64,000 bases of DNA from Psoroptes ovis (Eukaryota > Arthropoda > Arachnida > Sarcoptiformes > Psoroptidae). A program made the translations under genes and the position numbers. The notes beneath the pieces are model-generated. The model made no database searches. It had not been told where the DNA came from and saw only the letters and a program-made list of their open reading frames with translations. The DNA is taken from positions 434,001 through 498,000 of the forward strand of contig PQWQ01000011.1 in NCBI GenBank assembly GCA_002943765.1, in the 5' to 3' direction. Of this stretch, positions 1-12,750 are shown in pieces (the first letter of the stretch is position 1; every line of letters begins with the position of its first letter).

Positions 1-194
1 GTTCCGATGAGATCGGAAACGATAATCAGACTTTTTCTGTTTTGTTTTGTCAATCTTTTCTTTACATCGAAATGAATTTTAAATGATTAAATTTGACATT
101 TAAATGCAATGAAAATTGCAAAATACAATATGTGTACAATATAGTACAATGAAATACAATGTAAAATGTAAAATACAATACAATTTGTGCTTAC

Positions 195-1060
195 CTTTCG
201 TTCAAACATGGCATCAATAACTTCATTCATGTCACTCTATATTATTGTTTGGACGGGGAATTTTTCGTTTTTTTGTATTTGAATGTTGGATGCAAGAATA
301 GTAAAATGAAATGAAAAGAAGATAAATTAAAAAGTTTTCGTGATCATCATGATGTTGAAAATGTTGAAATTTTCATTCATTCATTGAAATTGTTTTTAAT
401 ATTAAAAGAACTTACAGGATCAAGAGATCGAAATAATAGAATATTCTTGGTTGCTTCACTAAGACGCTGTCTTTGTTCATCACTTTTCGGATAGAAAATC
501 TTTGTTTTGATTTTTTTTTCATTTTAATAGAATAATATGATAAAAGGAAAATGAAAGTTTTTGCTTAATATGTTGGTTAAAAAGAAAAAACCAATTTTAC
601 CTGTTCAGTATCACCTTCATCTTCTTCTGGATCATAATGTTCAGCGAATACTGATTTCCGACGTGTGAATGACAATCTTGCTGGTGGTTCTGTGATCAGA
701 ATTTTAAATGAATTTCATTATAAAAAAAAAGAGAAAAAAGAAGAATGAAAATAAATTATTAATGAATGCACTGTATGATATTATTTAGTATGAAGAAAAA
801 AAATAATTATTACTTATGTCACTAGAAGTTGAATCATTATCATCATCATTATTATTATTATCATTATTATTACAATGATTACTTTGAAGACTATGATTAC
901 TTTGTTGACTATTACGACGTTCATCTAGAAGCCGATTAAAATAATTTGCTGCATATTCAATTAGATCGGCAGGTCTATTGACCAATACACTGACAGTAAA
1001 ATCGATCAATAAATTATTCAATTCGGCTGGTATTTCGTAATTTGGATGATTTTGACTCAT
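195..1060 (-). CDS. Pka-R2: cAMP-dependent protein kinase type II regulatory subunit, N-terminal part (gene continues past left edge)
   Basis: Regulatory subunit that holds PKA catalytic subunits inactive until cAMP binds, and docks to A-kinase anchoring proteins. Exons read right to left: 1060-814, 689-601, 499-416, 236-195; all junctions are GT..AG and keep frame. Residues about 9-45 form the RIIa dimerisation/docking helix pair (IPAELNNLLIDF ... PADLIEYAANYFNRLL). An Asn/Asp/Ser-rich linker follows, then the pseudosubstrate/autophosphorylation site RRKSVFAE with Ser95, which marks type II rather than type I. The last two exons (IFYPKSDEQ..., ending MNEVIDAMFERK) lead into the first cAMP-binding domain, which lies outside the window together with the rest of the protein. 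Bases 1-194 are the following intron. The ATG at 1060 is the first in frame and gives the usual family N-terminus. Confidence 0.93.
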
Positions 1061-4000
1061 TGTGTTCGTTCTTAATTATTATTATTATTATAATTCTTCA
1101 ATAATGAAAATAATAAAAAGGTTATTAACAAAAAAAAACGTTGATTTAACGTCGAATAATGGTGGTATTTATTTATTCTCTTTATTTAAATCTATTATTT
1201 TATTTATTTATTTTTTATTTGAGATCGATGAATGGCTTTTTTATATTCGATCTTTTTGATCTTTTATTATTTATTTATTGTTGTTGGCGTTGTTTATTGA
1301 TTTGTTTCAATTAATTATTATTATTATTATTATTGATTCTATTCACAATCAAAGAACATTTATTCATTCATTCATTCATTCATTCAATTCATTTATTTAT
1401 GAACAATGATAATAATAATAGAAAATTTATTGAATGACAACAATAATCAAAATTGCAATCAAAATCAATTGCAAAAAAAAATATAATTAATTTCCAACAG
1501 TGAAGACAAAATATGAAACGAAAGAAATTATATTCTTGTATTCATGTCAACTTGAATTATTGTTTTTGATTGTTGAAATTGTTCTTGTTGTCGTCGCTGT
1601 TGTGTTGGTGTTGTTGGCGAAAATTCATTGAAAACAAATCATAAAAGCTCCAATTTCTCATTATTTTTCTACGAAAAATTTTGATTCAATGATTTTTTTT
1701 ACTTTTAATTGATATTATCGATTTCAATTTATATCAACGAAAAATCATGATGATGATGATGATGATTATGAAAATCAAATTCTGCAATCAATTCAAATAT
1801 CACACACAATCAGGAAAAAAAATGAAATTTGATGATAATTCTTTTGATTGTAATATAAACCGATTGTTCAAACAAATAAAATGAAGAAGAAATCTAAAAG
1901 TTTTTATTACAAATATGATCACGCAATCTATTTGAAAATTGACAAATTAAAAAAAAATTGAGTAGAATCAATGAATTGATCATCAATTATTTGATTGAAT
2001 TGATCAATTATAATTATTGTTATTTGAAATTATGATTACAATGATGATGGTTGGATATTATTAAGAGTTTACCACTTTAAATGAATCTTAGTGTTTGTGT
2101 GCCTCACATACAATTGAGATATTCAATATACAAACACATAGATGATTAATACATACAAATGTTTTTTATTTATTTATTTATTTGATTGTAATTTGGTAAT
2201 TGGCAATTTGCAATTGATTAATTCAATTTGTTCAATTTCCGAAGAAATTGCCGAGTATTGAAAATCGATTGATTTTACAAATGAAAATACAAGAAAATCG
2301 AATATGAAAAATATGATGAAGACGAAAATATTTGAGTTAGTTAATCAATATTTCGATGAATCAAATTCAATCAAATCAAATATATTGAATATAATCAGTC
2401 ACATACACATAGACATACATTAAACATCAAGATCATCATTGAACACCATCAGCAAACAATCAATTATATCATCAAATACATAAATAAATAAATAAATGAA
2501 TTGAATGATAATTTGATTTTCCTTTCACCGTTTTTTTCATTTCATTTCTTCGAAAAAACCACAATCAGACGATAATAGGTATGGTAAATTGATAATCACA
2601 CACACAAACAAACAAATAAATAAACAAATGGATGAATACGCATACAAAATATGAAAACACACGCTTTTGAATTGTGAATAAGTTGTGAAATTTGATTTTT
2701 TGATTGAATTTCGTTTGTTTTTGGTTTTTTTTTATTTAAAAGGAAATTCATAAATTAAAAGTTAATCAAGATTTTCACCATAATCAATGATATATTCAGC
2801 CCGAAATCATGAGAAGATAAAACTTTTTGATGATAATTGATAATAATCGACGATTTATCAAATGTTTATTTCATATTTATCAAACGGTTGAATATGAGTG
2901 ATATATGTGGTGAGATATTGTTCGACTACTTTGATTGGCGAGAAAATTTTGAAAATTTAGAGGTTTTTCTTTGAAAAATCAATGAAAACCCAAATATTTC
3001 TCTAAGGAGATGAAAACAAACGTAAAAAAAATTGATCTAAAATTTATCGTCGATAATAAAATTAAGCCGTAAAAACACACATCGAGAGACACAGGCACAA
3101 TACACGATCACACACACCCAATGCAATCGCAATATTGTGATTATTTATCACAAATTTTGATTCTTTGTCAATCATTAAAAGCTAAACCTTAATGAGAAAT
3201 GTATTAATTATTATTTTTTGATATTTTTAAGATAATTTCAAATGATAAAAAACAATATGTTGAATGGCTGCTGGTTTTTTTCTTTATTTTTGATGTATTT
3301 GAAGATTTATTTCTTCCATACAATTATAACAATGATTAAATGACATTGATTGATTGATTGACTGAGAAACAATTATGGCAAAAGATGTCTTTCAAAATGA
3401 TTATCAATGATTTTCAATCTTTAATCACTTTTGGGTGTTTTTCGATGATCCGCATTCATGAATAATGAATTTTTCACATAATTCTCACAAATTTTTCTCG
3501 AAAATTCAAATTAATTTGAAAATAATTGACAAATGTATCAAACAAAATGCATCAACAAATAATGAAATCATTAAAAATTGATGTCGAAAAAAGTGAGATT
3601 GAATGAAGAATGAATGAACGAAAAATTTGAAGCAAAAAAGATTAAATATATCGATGACTATCAATATATAATAATCAGTATAATAATAATGATGATGATA
3701 ATAAATCCTTGATGATGACGATGATGATGATCATCATCATTAGTGTTATTATTATTGTTGGTTTTCTTTTTCGTTTGTTTGTTTGTTTGGTTTTAGAGTC
3801 GTTAAGTTTGTCGGTTTTTATTCTCAAATATTGAATGAATGGATGAATGAATGATATATATAAAATGTATTTGGATATTGAGTTGATTTAGTTTATTTTA
3901 TGTCTATTTTATTTCATGTAAAAGATTAATTTTTTGTATATATTTTGTATTTAATATATTTTTTTTTTTTTGATTTTGTTATATGGTGAATTATTGTATG

Positions 4001-7000
4001 TTTGCACTGTGAATGGTTTGCATTATATTTTGGTATGATAGTGTTGCTGTTATTGCTGTTGTTGTAGCTTGTTGTCGGTGTTGTTGCTGTTCATCATCAT
4101 CAACAATGTCGCCATCGTAATAATTTTCATTTTATTGTCGATAATAATAATTTGGTTGTTAGTCGATTGTCGATGATGATGATGGTTGTTGCCTGTTATT
4201 TGGCCGTTTATTTAGTTGTAATTTAGCCGTTTATTTAGTTGTCTTTGCTTGATTGTTTGCTGTATTTATTGTCAAACAGTACTAAATGACAAAATTGAAA
4301 TGAAAAAAAAAATTAGAGAAACAATATTAACAATTATGATGATTATTCACATTCATATATTTCTATTGTTATTATTAATTTTCAATATTTCAATTGTCAT
4401 TGTTCAATTATGATTGTTGTTTTTGATGTCGACTTATACATGTATGTTTATTGAATGTATTTTACTTTTTTGTTTTTTTAATAATTTTCAAAAAACATTT
4501 GATTTTGATTTTTCCATTGTCTGTCTTTTCAATTGTAATGATTTCGACATTCAATCAGTTTAGTTTTGTTTTGTTGAAGGAAAAATTTGAACAAAAAGCT
4601 GGAAAATTGAAAAAAAATTAATTAAAATTTAGTTGATTAAAATGATGAGGCGGCTGCCAACTGCTGCTGCTGCTGCTGCTGTCGATCATGTCATTGATGT
4701 CGATTTCGATGTCGATGATGATGATGATCTTTTTTTGATGATTAAAAAAAATTTAATACAACAAAAAATTAATTAATTAATCCACATATAAAATGATGAT
4801 TATGAGCTGATTATTGTTATTATTGAAAATGTATGATTTGATTTGGATTTTTTTTATTATTTTCAAATTGAAATTTCCAATGGAAATTGAATTATTTTTG
4901 ATTTCTTTCCTTGATTTTTTCCAAGGGACAAAACTTCCAGAGAAAAAACCAAATTTGAATTTGAAATTCAAATCAAATAAAATTGATTTTTCCGATATAC
5001 ATTCGATCTGAATCAATGAATTGAATTTGATTATTTTTTTTCAATGTTGAATTTGGTCGAATCGAGCATAGAAAACATTATGAAATATAATCAAATAATG
5101 ATGAATCAAATCAAATTAAAATCAATTGATTTCAATCGATCTAAAAATTCATTGATTTTTCAAAATGTTGAATACTTAATTTTATTTTTCCTGTGGCGAA
5201 TAAAAAAAAATCAGACAAAAATGTATATTGATGAAAAAAAAATTGATTTATCAAGGGTTGTTGATCTGGTTTTTTTTCAATTATTATTATTTTGAAATCA
5301 ATTTCAACATTAGAAACGAAAAAATAGATGAATCAATGACACAAATAGGTTGATGAAATAAAAAAATTAATTAATTAATATTTCAATTAATCAATCAATG
5401 AACGACAACAAATGGCAATGAATATTTTTGAATAGATTTTAGAAAGATTTCGGATGGATTTTGAATTGATTTTTTTGATTGAAAATCGATTAAAAATTGA
5501 TGAAATTCAATGGAAATTAGAAAAAAAATTGAAAATTTTCAATTAAAATCAAAACAATGTTATTATTATTTTTTTTCATAATTAATCCAATTTTCTTTCA
5601 TTTCTTTGAATCAAAATAATATTTCCATTAAAAAAAATTGTCAATCAATCAATAAACAACGAAGAACAATAACACGAAAATAGTTATCGATTGGTTAATA
5701 ATGATAATAATGACAAAGAAGATTTGATATCAAAACAATATTAACCGAAAAAAAAAATAATCAAAAAGACATTTCACATAAACAAACACACACACACACA
5801 CACATACACACAGAAAACAACAACAGCGAATCACACAGACCGTTAGATGAATGTCAATTGATGAAACGATTGGATGGATTGAATGAATGGATATGAATGA
5901 ATCAATGAATGGTTGAATGAATAAATATGAAACACAAACACAACACAAAAAAAACGATTCACAAATGAAACGAAAATATTATTTTTTGATGAAACCTTGT
6001 TTCATCTTCATTTTTGTATTGGACGAATTGAAATGAAAGAAAAAGTTTTTGTTTGATGATGTTATTTGAACATTAACAACAATAACAATGATGATGATAA
6101 TAATAATAACGATGACTATTTAAAAAAGTGGTAGAGGAAACATCGGAAAAAAATTCAGCATCGGAGAACAATCGGAGTACAATGAATAGAATTAGGATTT
6201 ATTTGCTTGATATTCTTTGTGTTTTATATATTTCAATCTATTCATTGGTGTGTGTATATCGCATGAAACATTCTTCTTGCGCATCCCGTATTCTATGGCA
6301 AAAATTTTGCAAAAACCAAAATGAAATGAACTGACAAAGAATTTTAAATAGAAATGAAATGAATTTGAAATTGGAAAAATTGGAAAATGAAACGAACAGA
6401 AACATTGAATATCGAGTGGAAACAAACACAGTGGAAAGCTAACAAAAATAATTTGAAATATAGAAATTGTTACAGCAGAAGCGATGGCAGAATCCAACAG
6501 AATATATTTTAAGAACAAATTACTTGTGATAAATGAGAATCAACCATTTGTGATTGTGATTGAGAATTTTTTTTTTTTTTTTGAATGTTTTTAAATAAAT
6601 AAATAATAATTGAATGGAATGGATGTATGCTATGTGAGTGTGTGCATGTGTCTGTGTGTATTTGTGTGTGGTAAATGCATATTGATATATGCATTGAAGT
6701 GTGAATTGGATTTTTTTTCGACGATTATTATTATTATCATGTAGGCCGTTATCAAACGATAAAATAATGATGAAGGAACAAAAAAAAAAAACATCCGAAA
6801 AGAATAATATAGAATTATTGAATACAGTCAAAGTATTTCTGTGTCCAATAAGTTCATGGCTATTGAATCAATCGAAACATTTACTAAAAATCGTCAAGAA
6901 CTTTGTGGACACCCTGGAAATTTATATATAATTTCAATCGTTTCGATCTATAAATTCTGTAATTTTTTTTTGTAATATTTTCTGTATAAGAATTCATGTT

Positions 7001-8146
7001 CAGAATACCCGAAATACAAACATTAAACTTGCGTAGAGGTGAACATTAGAGGAAATCGTAAATTCCACTGGAAACCATGTGAAATGATTTGTTTGGAAAA
7101 TATATATCACATACAAATATATTCTCTTTGGTACCCAAATACAAAGGAGAAAAAAATAAAGAATTTTTGATTCAATTTCGGTTGATACAAAAAATAATGA
7201 AAATAACGGTAAATTTTTACGGATATTCGTGTGTGCAAACACATATATAAATTATATATGCATGTGTCAAATGACATGATTCGATATTGTTAATATTATT
7301 TTTTTGGTTTGGTTTGATATTTTCAAATATTTATATATCCACAGATATATATCATCAATAATTGTCATTTTCATTTCATTGAATTTCGTCTTCTTTTCTG
7401 ATTATCATTTAATGGATTTTTATTTTTTACATTTTTTTTAAATATTTTATTTGACAAAATGTAAAAAGTTCACCGTAGTGGTGGCAGTAAAGAATAATAA
7501 TAATAATAATCGCTAATAATATCGATGATTATGATGGCAATGATGTCATTCAAAAATCGAAAAATTCCATCTGAGCCTCAAAAGATGTTTGATGGCAGGA
7601 CAAAATGAAGTATGAAATCAAAATGATAAATCTGGCCTTAAATTTGAAACTTTATAAAAGACACACACACACACAGCTACACATTCACGCACCTGCAGAA
7701 TCAAAATCAAATCAAAAAAAAAGAAAATCAGTCAACCTGAATCAAATTCTGATGTTGCCACATAATAATATTGATCATATTGAATTTCAATTTTTGCAAA
7801 AAAAATGCATTGATAAAAAATGCAAATAATTTCATAGGTATGAATATTCTATGGACTGAATTTCGTAATATTTTTTTTTTTTCGATTTCGCATCATATTA
7901 CCTTATCTCGGCTGCTTAATCGAGAAATATCAAATTTTTTTTCAATTATAATACAAAAAATATAACAATGATTGATTTTGAATTAATTTGAATTCTAATT
8001 TTTTTTTAATAACAAAAACAAATTCAATTTATCTATCAACCTATAGATAGATAGATGATAGATTGAAAGATGTCGGTTCTCTGAAATTTTTTTTTTTTTG
8101 TTGAAAAGTTTTGAAATCAATGATTGAGTTAATAATAATAATAATA
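1061..8146. other. Long non-coding stretch upstream of Pka-R2
   Basis: About 7 kb with no recognisable protein. It must hold the Pka-R2 promoter and 5' untranslated exons, but I cannot place them. Contents are AT-rich sequence, TTA/ATG-type trinucleotide runs, a CAG-type run near 4663-4680 and a CA run near 5788-5815. Short open frames here are low-complexity and lack family similarity. An exon-like frame at about 6745-6931 follows an acceptor-type AG but matches nothing I know. Confidence 0.6.
5788..5815. repeat. (CA)n microsatellite
   Basis: Near-pure run of CA dinucleotides broken once by a TA step. Ordinary simple repeat. Confidence 0.85.
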
Positions 8147-8783
8147 CATGGTTTACAGTTTTGATTCGTGAATGTAAAGTTTAATTTCGTTGGTATAAAA
8201 TCTGTTTCGCATTAAAATTTAATTTCAATTTTGTAGCTGGTTTGTCGTATTACCCACAATTATTTGATAAATGATGGTTACGAACGATAAATTTTTTGTT
8301 ATCATAAATCATCATATCATGATCGTTGTTTTTTTTTTGTCTTTTTTTTGGTCATGGGGCCTGTTATTTGCCTAAAGAACGAGTTGAATTTTATCATGTC
8401 AAGAGTGAAAGCGTGAAGCATGGTTGCGCTGGTCAATAGGAGATGATAAGAATGTTGAAGAGACAATGGAAATTATCTAATCTGGTTCTTTAGCGAAAAA
8501 AGCGCAAAAGGGTAAATTGACCAAATATAAAAAGGCTGTCACGAGCCAATGGTAATTTTTTATTCTTGCTATTTTGAGTAAGTCAAATAAAATTAAATTA
8601 TTTTGAATAATTCTGCGTGACATTATTTATTTTAGCATTAATTTGTTTGGATTTTTTTTTTACATCATTGTAGAATCTGTGTTTGTCGTCGTTTTTTATT
8701 GATCGTTTTACGTGTGTTCTCGCTGTGAAAATAGAATTGTTTGTTATTAGTTTTTGATTTGGTTTTTTTTTTGTAATTATAAA

Positions 8784-9149
8784 ATGGGTAAATATAAAAA
8801 GATATCAAATGAAGATCGAAAAAGAATCATCAATTTATATGACAAAGGACATGGACCGACAAAGATTGCTGAATTATTGGACATAAAAAGAACTACGATC
8901 AATGGAATACTTAAAATATACAATGAAACCGGAAGAGATGAAAGTCTAAAAAAAGGTGGTATAATAACAAAATGTAAATTAACAACCGAACAAAAAGAAG
9001 AATTGAATAAATGGGCAAATGAAAATCGCGAATTAACTCTCAGAGAATTATCCAATAAATGCTATGAACAATTCAACGTACGCGTCTCAGCTACTACAAT
9101 TCAAAATTCAATCAAGTTTTTCAAGCGTACAGCAACAAAAAAAAAGTGA
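8784..9149 (+). CDS. Transposase-type paired helix-turn-helix protein lacking a catalytic domain (121 aa)
   Basis: Starts at the ATG giving MGKYKKISNEDRKRIINLYD; an upstream TTG in the same frame is not a likely start. Residues about 8-47 form a first helix-turn-helix (GPTKIAELLDIKRTTINGIL). After a basic linker (GRDESLKKGG), residues about 63-115 form a second one (KLTTEQKEELNKWANE ... VSATTIQNSIKFF). This two-HTH layout is that of the N-terminus of Tc1/mariner/IS630 transposases, which grips the terminal repeats. The frame then ends with a basic tail and stop, before any DDE/DDD domain. It could be a truncated relic, a transposition repressor, or an early domesticated DNA-binding protein. 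The frame is intact with no stops, which argues it is recent or under selection. Confidence 0.7.
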   Translation: MGKYKKISNEDRKRIINLYDKGHGPTKIAELLDIKRTTINGILKIYNETGRDESLKKGGIITKCKLTTEQKEELNKWANENRELTLRELSNKCYEQFNVRVSATTIQNSIKFFKRTATKKK

Positions 9150-9421
9150 GAAGTGAAAGTGAATCATGTATCAACAATGTCGAAATTAAAGATTAAAGAT
9201 TTTTTCGATTTATATTTTTTGATTTTTTTTCTACTTTGAATTGAAAAATTGAATTTGATTACAAAATTACAAAAATTTCAATTTCATAAATAAAAATTTC
9301 ATACTAGCAACATTCTTAAAATTTACGAATACATTTTAAAACCCAGAACCATAATAATAATGATGGGAAAATAATTCCAAAATCAAATTCCATTTTTATT
9401 GAAAATTAAATTGACTTATTA

Positions 9422-9542
9422 CAAGGTTCAGAAGGTTTTGATTCGTAGTTTTAAAACTGAATTTCGTTATTGTACAATTGAAGATTCCATTGAAAACTAC
9501 GAAAATCAGTTTCAAAACTCCGAATCAAAACTTTAAATCATG
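9422..9542. repeat. Inverted repeat (hairpin) at right end of the transposon, MITE-like
   Basis: Bases 9433-9470 (GTTTTGATTCGTAGTTTTAA...) are a close inverted copy of about 9490-9529 and also a direct copy of the left terminal repeat at 8157. The pair can fold into a roughly 38 bp stem. A TA precedes position 9422, so this 121 bp piece could be a nested miniature element of the same family, or a doubled transposase-binding site. Confidence 0.65.
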
Positions 9543-12500
9543 TACTATATTACGATCATTATTTTGCGATCAGAATAATGTTGAAAATTTTTTCACATTA
9601 ATTTTTTGACACGGAAATTTTTCTTTGAATTTCAGTGAATCAATGATTTTATCGAATTCAATGAGCTCAAAATTAATAGATTCCGAAAGATCAAATCCGA
9701 CGAATGACATGAAATGACAAAAGACGAAACAAAAAGTTGACTTGATAAACTTGACACCAGTGCACAAATATCAATTTGATTTTTTTGGGTTTACAGCTTT
9801 TTTTGAACCTAAGAAGATTCATTTTCGATTTTGATTTTTTGGTTTCAATTCTCAGATTTTTGTCATCGTCTTTGTCGTTTTTTTTCTGAGTATCTTTCGG
9901 TTGTCTCATAAAATATACATTTTCTCTCTGGTAATAAGAATTTATTATTGTTTTTTTTTGTTAAAACATTGAATTGAAATAAAATGAAAATCTACGCCAA
10001 CGTCGTCATCATCATCATCATCATCAACATTAACATTAAAACAACAAAGCTTAAAATCATCGCTAAATGTGAATCAAATCACACATTACATTTATTTATT
10101 TATTTATATTTATTTCATGTTTCATGTCTATTTATTTTTTCATCATGTTTCAACTTGAACAAAATGAAAAAAAAAATAGAAAATAATAATAATAAATTGA
10201 CCTTCAATAGAATTAAATAACATTAATAAACGACAACGTATACGACGTCAACACAACGGTATTTTATAAATGATAATAATAAATAGATTTTATCAATAAT
10301 GAATAAATAAAACAACATTTGCATTTTATTTTTATTCAATTTTTTGATTGAAAATAAATAAGAATAAATATTATTACATCGATGAAATCGAATAATAATA
10401 ATGATCAAAACATTATTAATGATAAATAATGCACACTTCAAAATTATTGAAAATATTGAAAAATGCTGAAACATAATGCACACACGAACACCTGCATTCA
10501 AATAAGCATACATTTGCATGTTTAGACAATTATGATTATTTTTCAATGGTTTCAATTTCATTTGATTTCTCTGTGTTTATGCTATCGTATGTATTTTGTT
10601 TTAGGCTTGATCACATATGCATCGTGAATACACGTAGGAATTATTGCTGCTAATAAAGCATCAATTTATTCGTGTTTCGTGTAAAATATGGGAAAATATT
10701 CAAAACAAAAATATCATTTAAATTCAATGAAATAAACAAAAATATGCCTCGAAATGATAATGAAATTTCACTGATGGTAATTTGTATCTTACACACATAC
10801 AAACAACAGCAATTTCATTTTATACCATTTTTATTATTTTGTTTACAACAAACACAAACGAAAAAAATTTCTTGATCATCAAAAATGATTATAATAATGA
10901 TTATATTCATAATTCAAGTGATTTTGAATATTCAAAATACATGCATAGATAGATGAATGTGAATATAAATAGATTTAATCTATAGAGAAAATGATTGAAT
11001 TTCAATGAATAGATGAATGAATGAATATTTTGAATAATGAAACTTGACTGAAGAATAATCAACAAAATGCACATTCGAATTTGATGAATAAATGATTGAT
11101 TTATTAATAAACGATCGATCCGTATATATCGAGAGCCGTTTGTTTGATCAATCAAACATATCATTTGCATTAATTTATTTATTCATTTTTTTCCCTGGAA
11201 AAAATTCATTAGTTCTTTGATGGAAAAGATAATTTGAAAAATTATTCAATAGCCTTGATTTAAATCATTATTGATTGACCATTTTTTTTGGTTTCTTTGT
11301 ATCATAATAATAATAATGGTAATAATGACTATAATTTAATGCTTCAATGTTTTTTGGTTCAATTTTCAATATGGATAAACTTGAATGAAATTAACAATTT
11401 TTTGTTTACAAATTATTATCATTTTTTATGGCATTCACTATCATAATCATTATCATCATTGTTGGACAGTTATTATCATTATTTAGTCAAATTCGTTCGC
11501 GACATTATTGTTTCGCTATCGCTCCCCATCTCTCTCTAGCATTGATCTATAGTCATTATTACACTCAAACACACACAAACTTATTAATATATCAAGCACC
11601 ACAATGATTATTATATTGTTATTATTTCTATAATCATCATCATCATTATTATTGCCTTTGACGAGGATTAATTTTTTGATATTTTTTCGTTCTCCAATTT
11701 GGCTAAAATTTTTCAAAATTTAATATCAAATGTTCATTAAATAATAATAATAATAATTTTGTTTCATTTTGTTTTTATTTGATTGCTTGTTTGTCATATG
11801 GAAATTCTGTATTTTTCATATTGAAAATTGATGGTAGAAAATGGATGGATAATAAAAATTCTCGAGCGAATTCGACGACCTCAGAGAACATTTTTTTTCC
11901 GATGTTTGACACGATTAATCATCGAAATTGATAGTTTATTTTGACCATATGATGGAGCAAAGTGATCGATTACAATGGTCATTATCTATATTTAAAAGTA
12001 TTTTTTCTTCAATTTCAATTCATATAATTTAATTCATATAAATGATGAATTCAATTCGATTAATTGTATTTTTTTGATGTACAAAACAATACTAAATGAT
12101 GATTGAGTATTTTGATTTTTTTTTCTTTCTCGAGGGAAAATTCGTACCTTTTGCCTGAGTGTATGTATCAAGGCCTTGTTTACCTGGCCCAAAATCAAAA
12201 CCAAAACCAAATAAAACATTGACGAAAATTATCATTTTTTTCATTCGATAATTTCATTTTGTTTTTCAAGGAAAAATAAAATTTCTTTGAAAAATAAAAT
12301 GTAACAAGACATAAAGTTTATAAATTTTCAAAAAGAAAAAAAAAATAAAAATTTTAAGTCAATTTTCAAATGGAGAAAAAAAATAACGTGAAAATCCAAT
12401 TCAATTCAATTTGATTGAATCGATTTTTTACCGTTTTTTCAACTGTAAAGAATTTACATTTAAAATAAAATGATAGAAATGAAAAAAAATTGCAAAAATG

Positions 12501-12750
12501 GCAAAAAAAATTTTAGCAGAAATTGGATCAATTTTTGAAATTAAATTCAAAATTCAATTTGAGCGCAGAGGAAAAAGCGAAAAACACTTTTATTTCATTT
12601 TACTTATTTTGATTCTCATTATTTAGTATTTTTTCAAGATTTGTTTTATCAAAGGTGGTTTTTATGAAGAAAAGAGAAAAAGGAATATTTTCAATATACA
12701 CAAAGAAAGTAGAAATTTTTACAATTTTCAAATGATCATCATCATCATCA
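9543..12750. other. Intergenic stretch without a recognisable gene
   Basis: AT-rich spacer between the transposon and DNA polymerase kappa. It contains ATT and ATC runs and poly-Asn-like frames only. The segment 12589-12750 is the probable 3' untranslated region of the polymerase gene. Confidence 0.55.
12589..12594 (-). terminator. Polyadenylation signal AATAAA for DNA polymerase kappa
   Basis: The minus strand reads AATAAA about 157 nt beyond the stop codon at 12751. It is the nearest canonical hexamer found in the expected place. Such hexamers are common in AT-rich DNA, so this is a reasonable but unproven choice. Confidence 0.45.

Larger units (their letters stand above)
8147..9542 (+). 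mobile_element. Tc1/mariner-like DNA transposon, non-autonomous (DNA-binding ORF only)
   Basis: The left end (8147) begins CATGGTTTACAGTTTTGATT and the right end, read on the minus strand from 9542, begins CATGATTTAAAGTTTTGATT. The outer 22 bases agree at 20 positions, and a second box (ATTTCGT-like) is shared further in, so the terminal inverted repeats are about 46 bp. Both ends abut a TA dinucleotide (8145-8146 and 9543-9544), the Tc1/mariner target-site duplication. The 1.4 kb interior holds one open frame (8784-9149) for a transposase-type DNA-binding domain. There is room for a DDE catalytic domain but none is visible. Identification rests on TIR plus TA plus the HTH protein. Confidence 0.8.

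Noticed and set aside
6701..6931. Exon-like frame on the plus strand after a possible acceptor
   Set aside because: No family similarity, no matching upstream exon, and it sits among random frames in AT-rich DNA.
8777..9055. Minus-strand frame over the transposon protein
   Set aside because: Antisense shadow; the plus-strand frame has clear HTH character.
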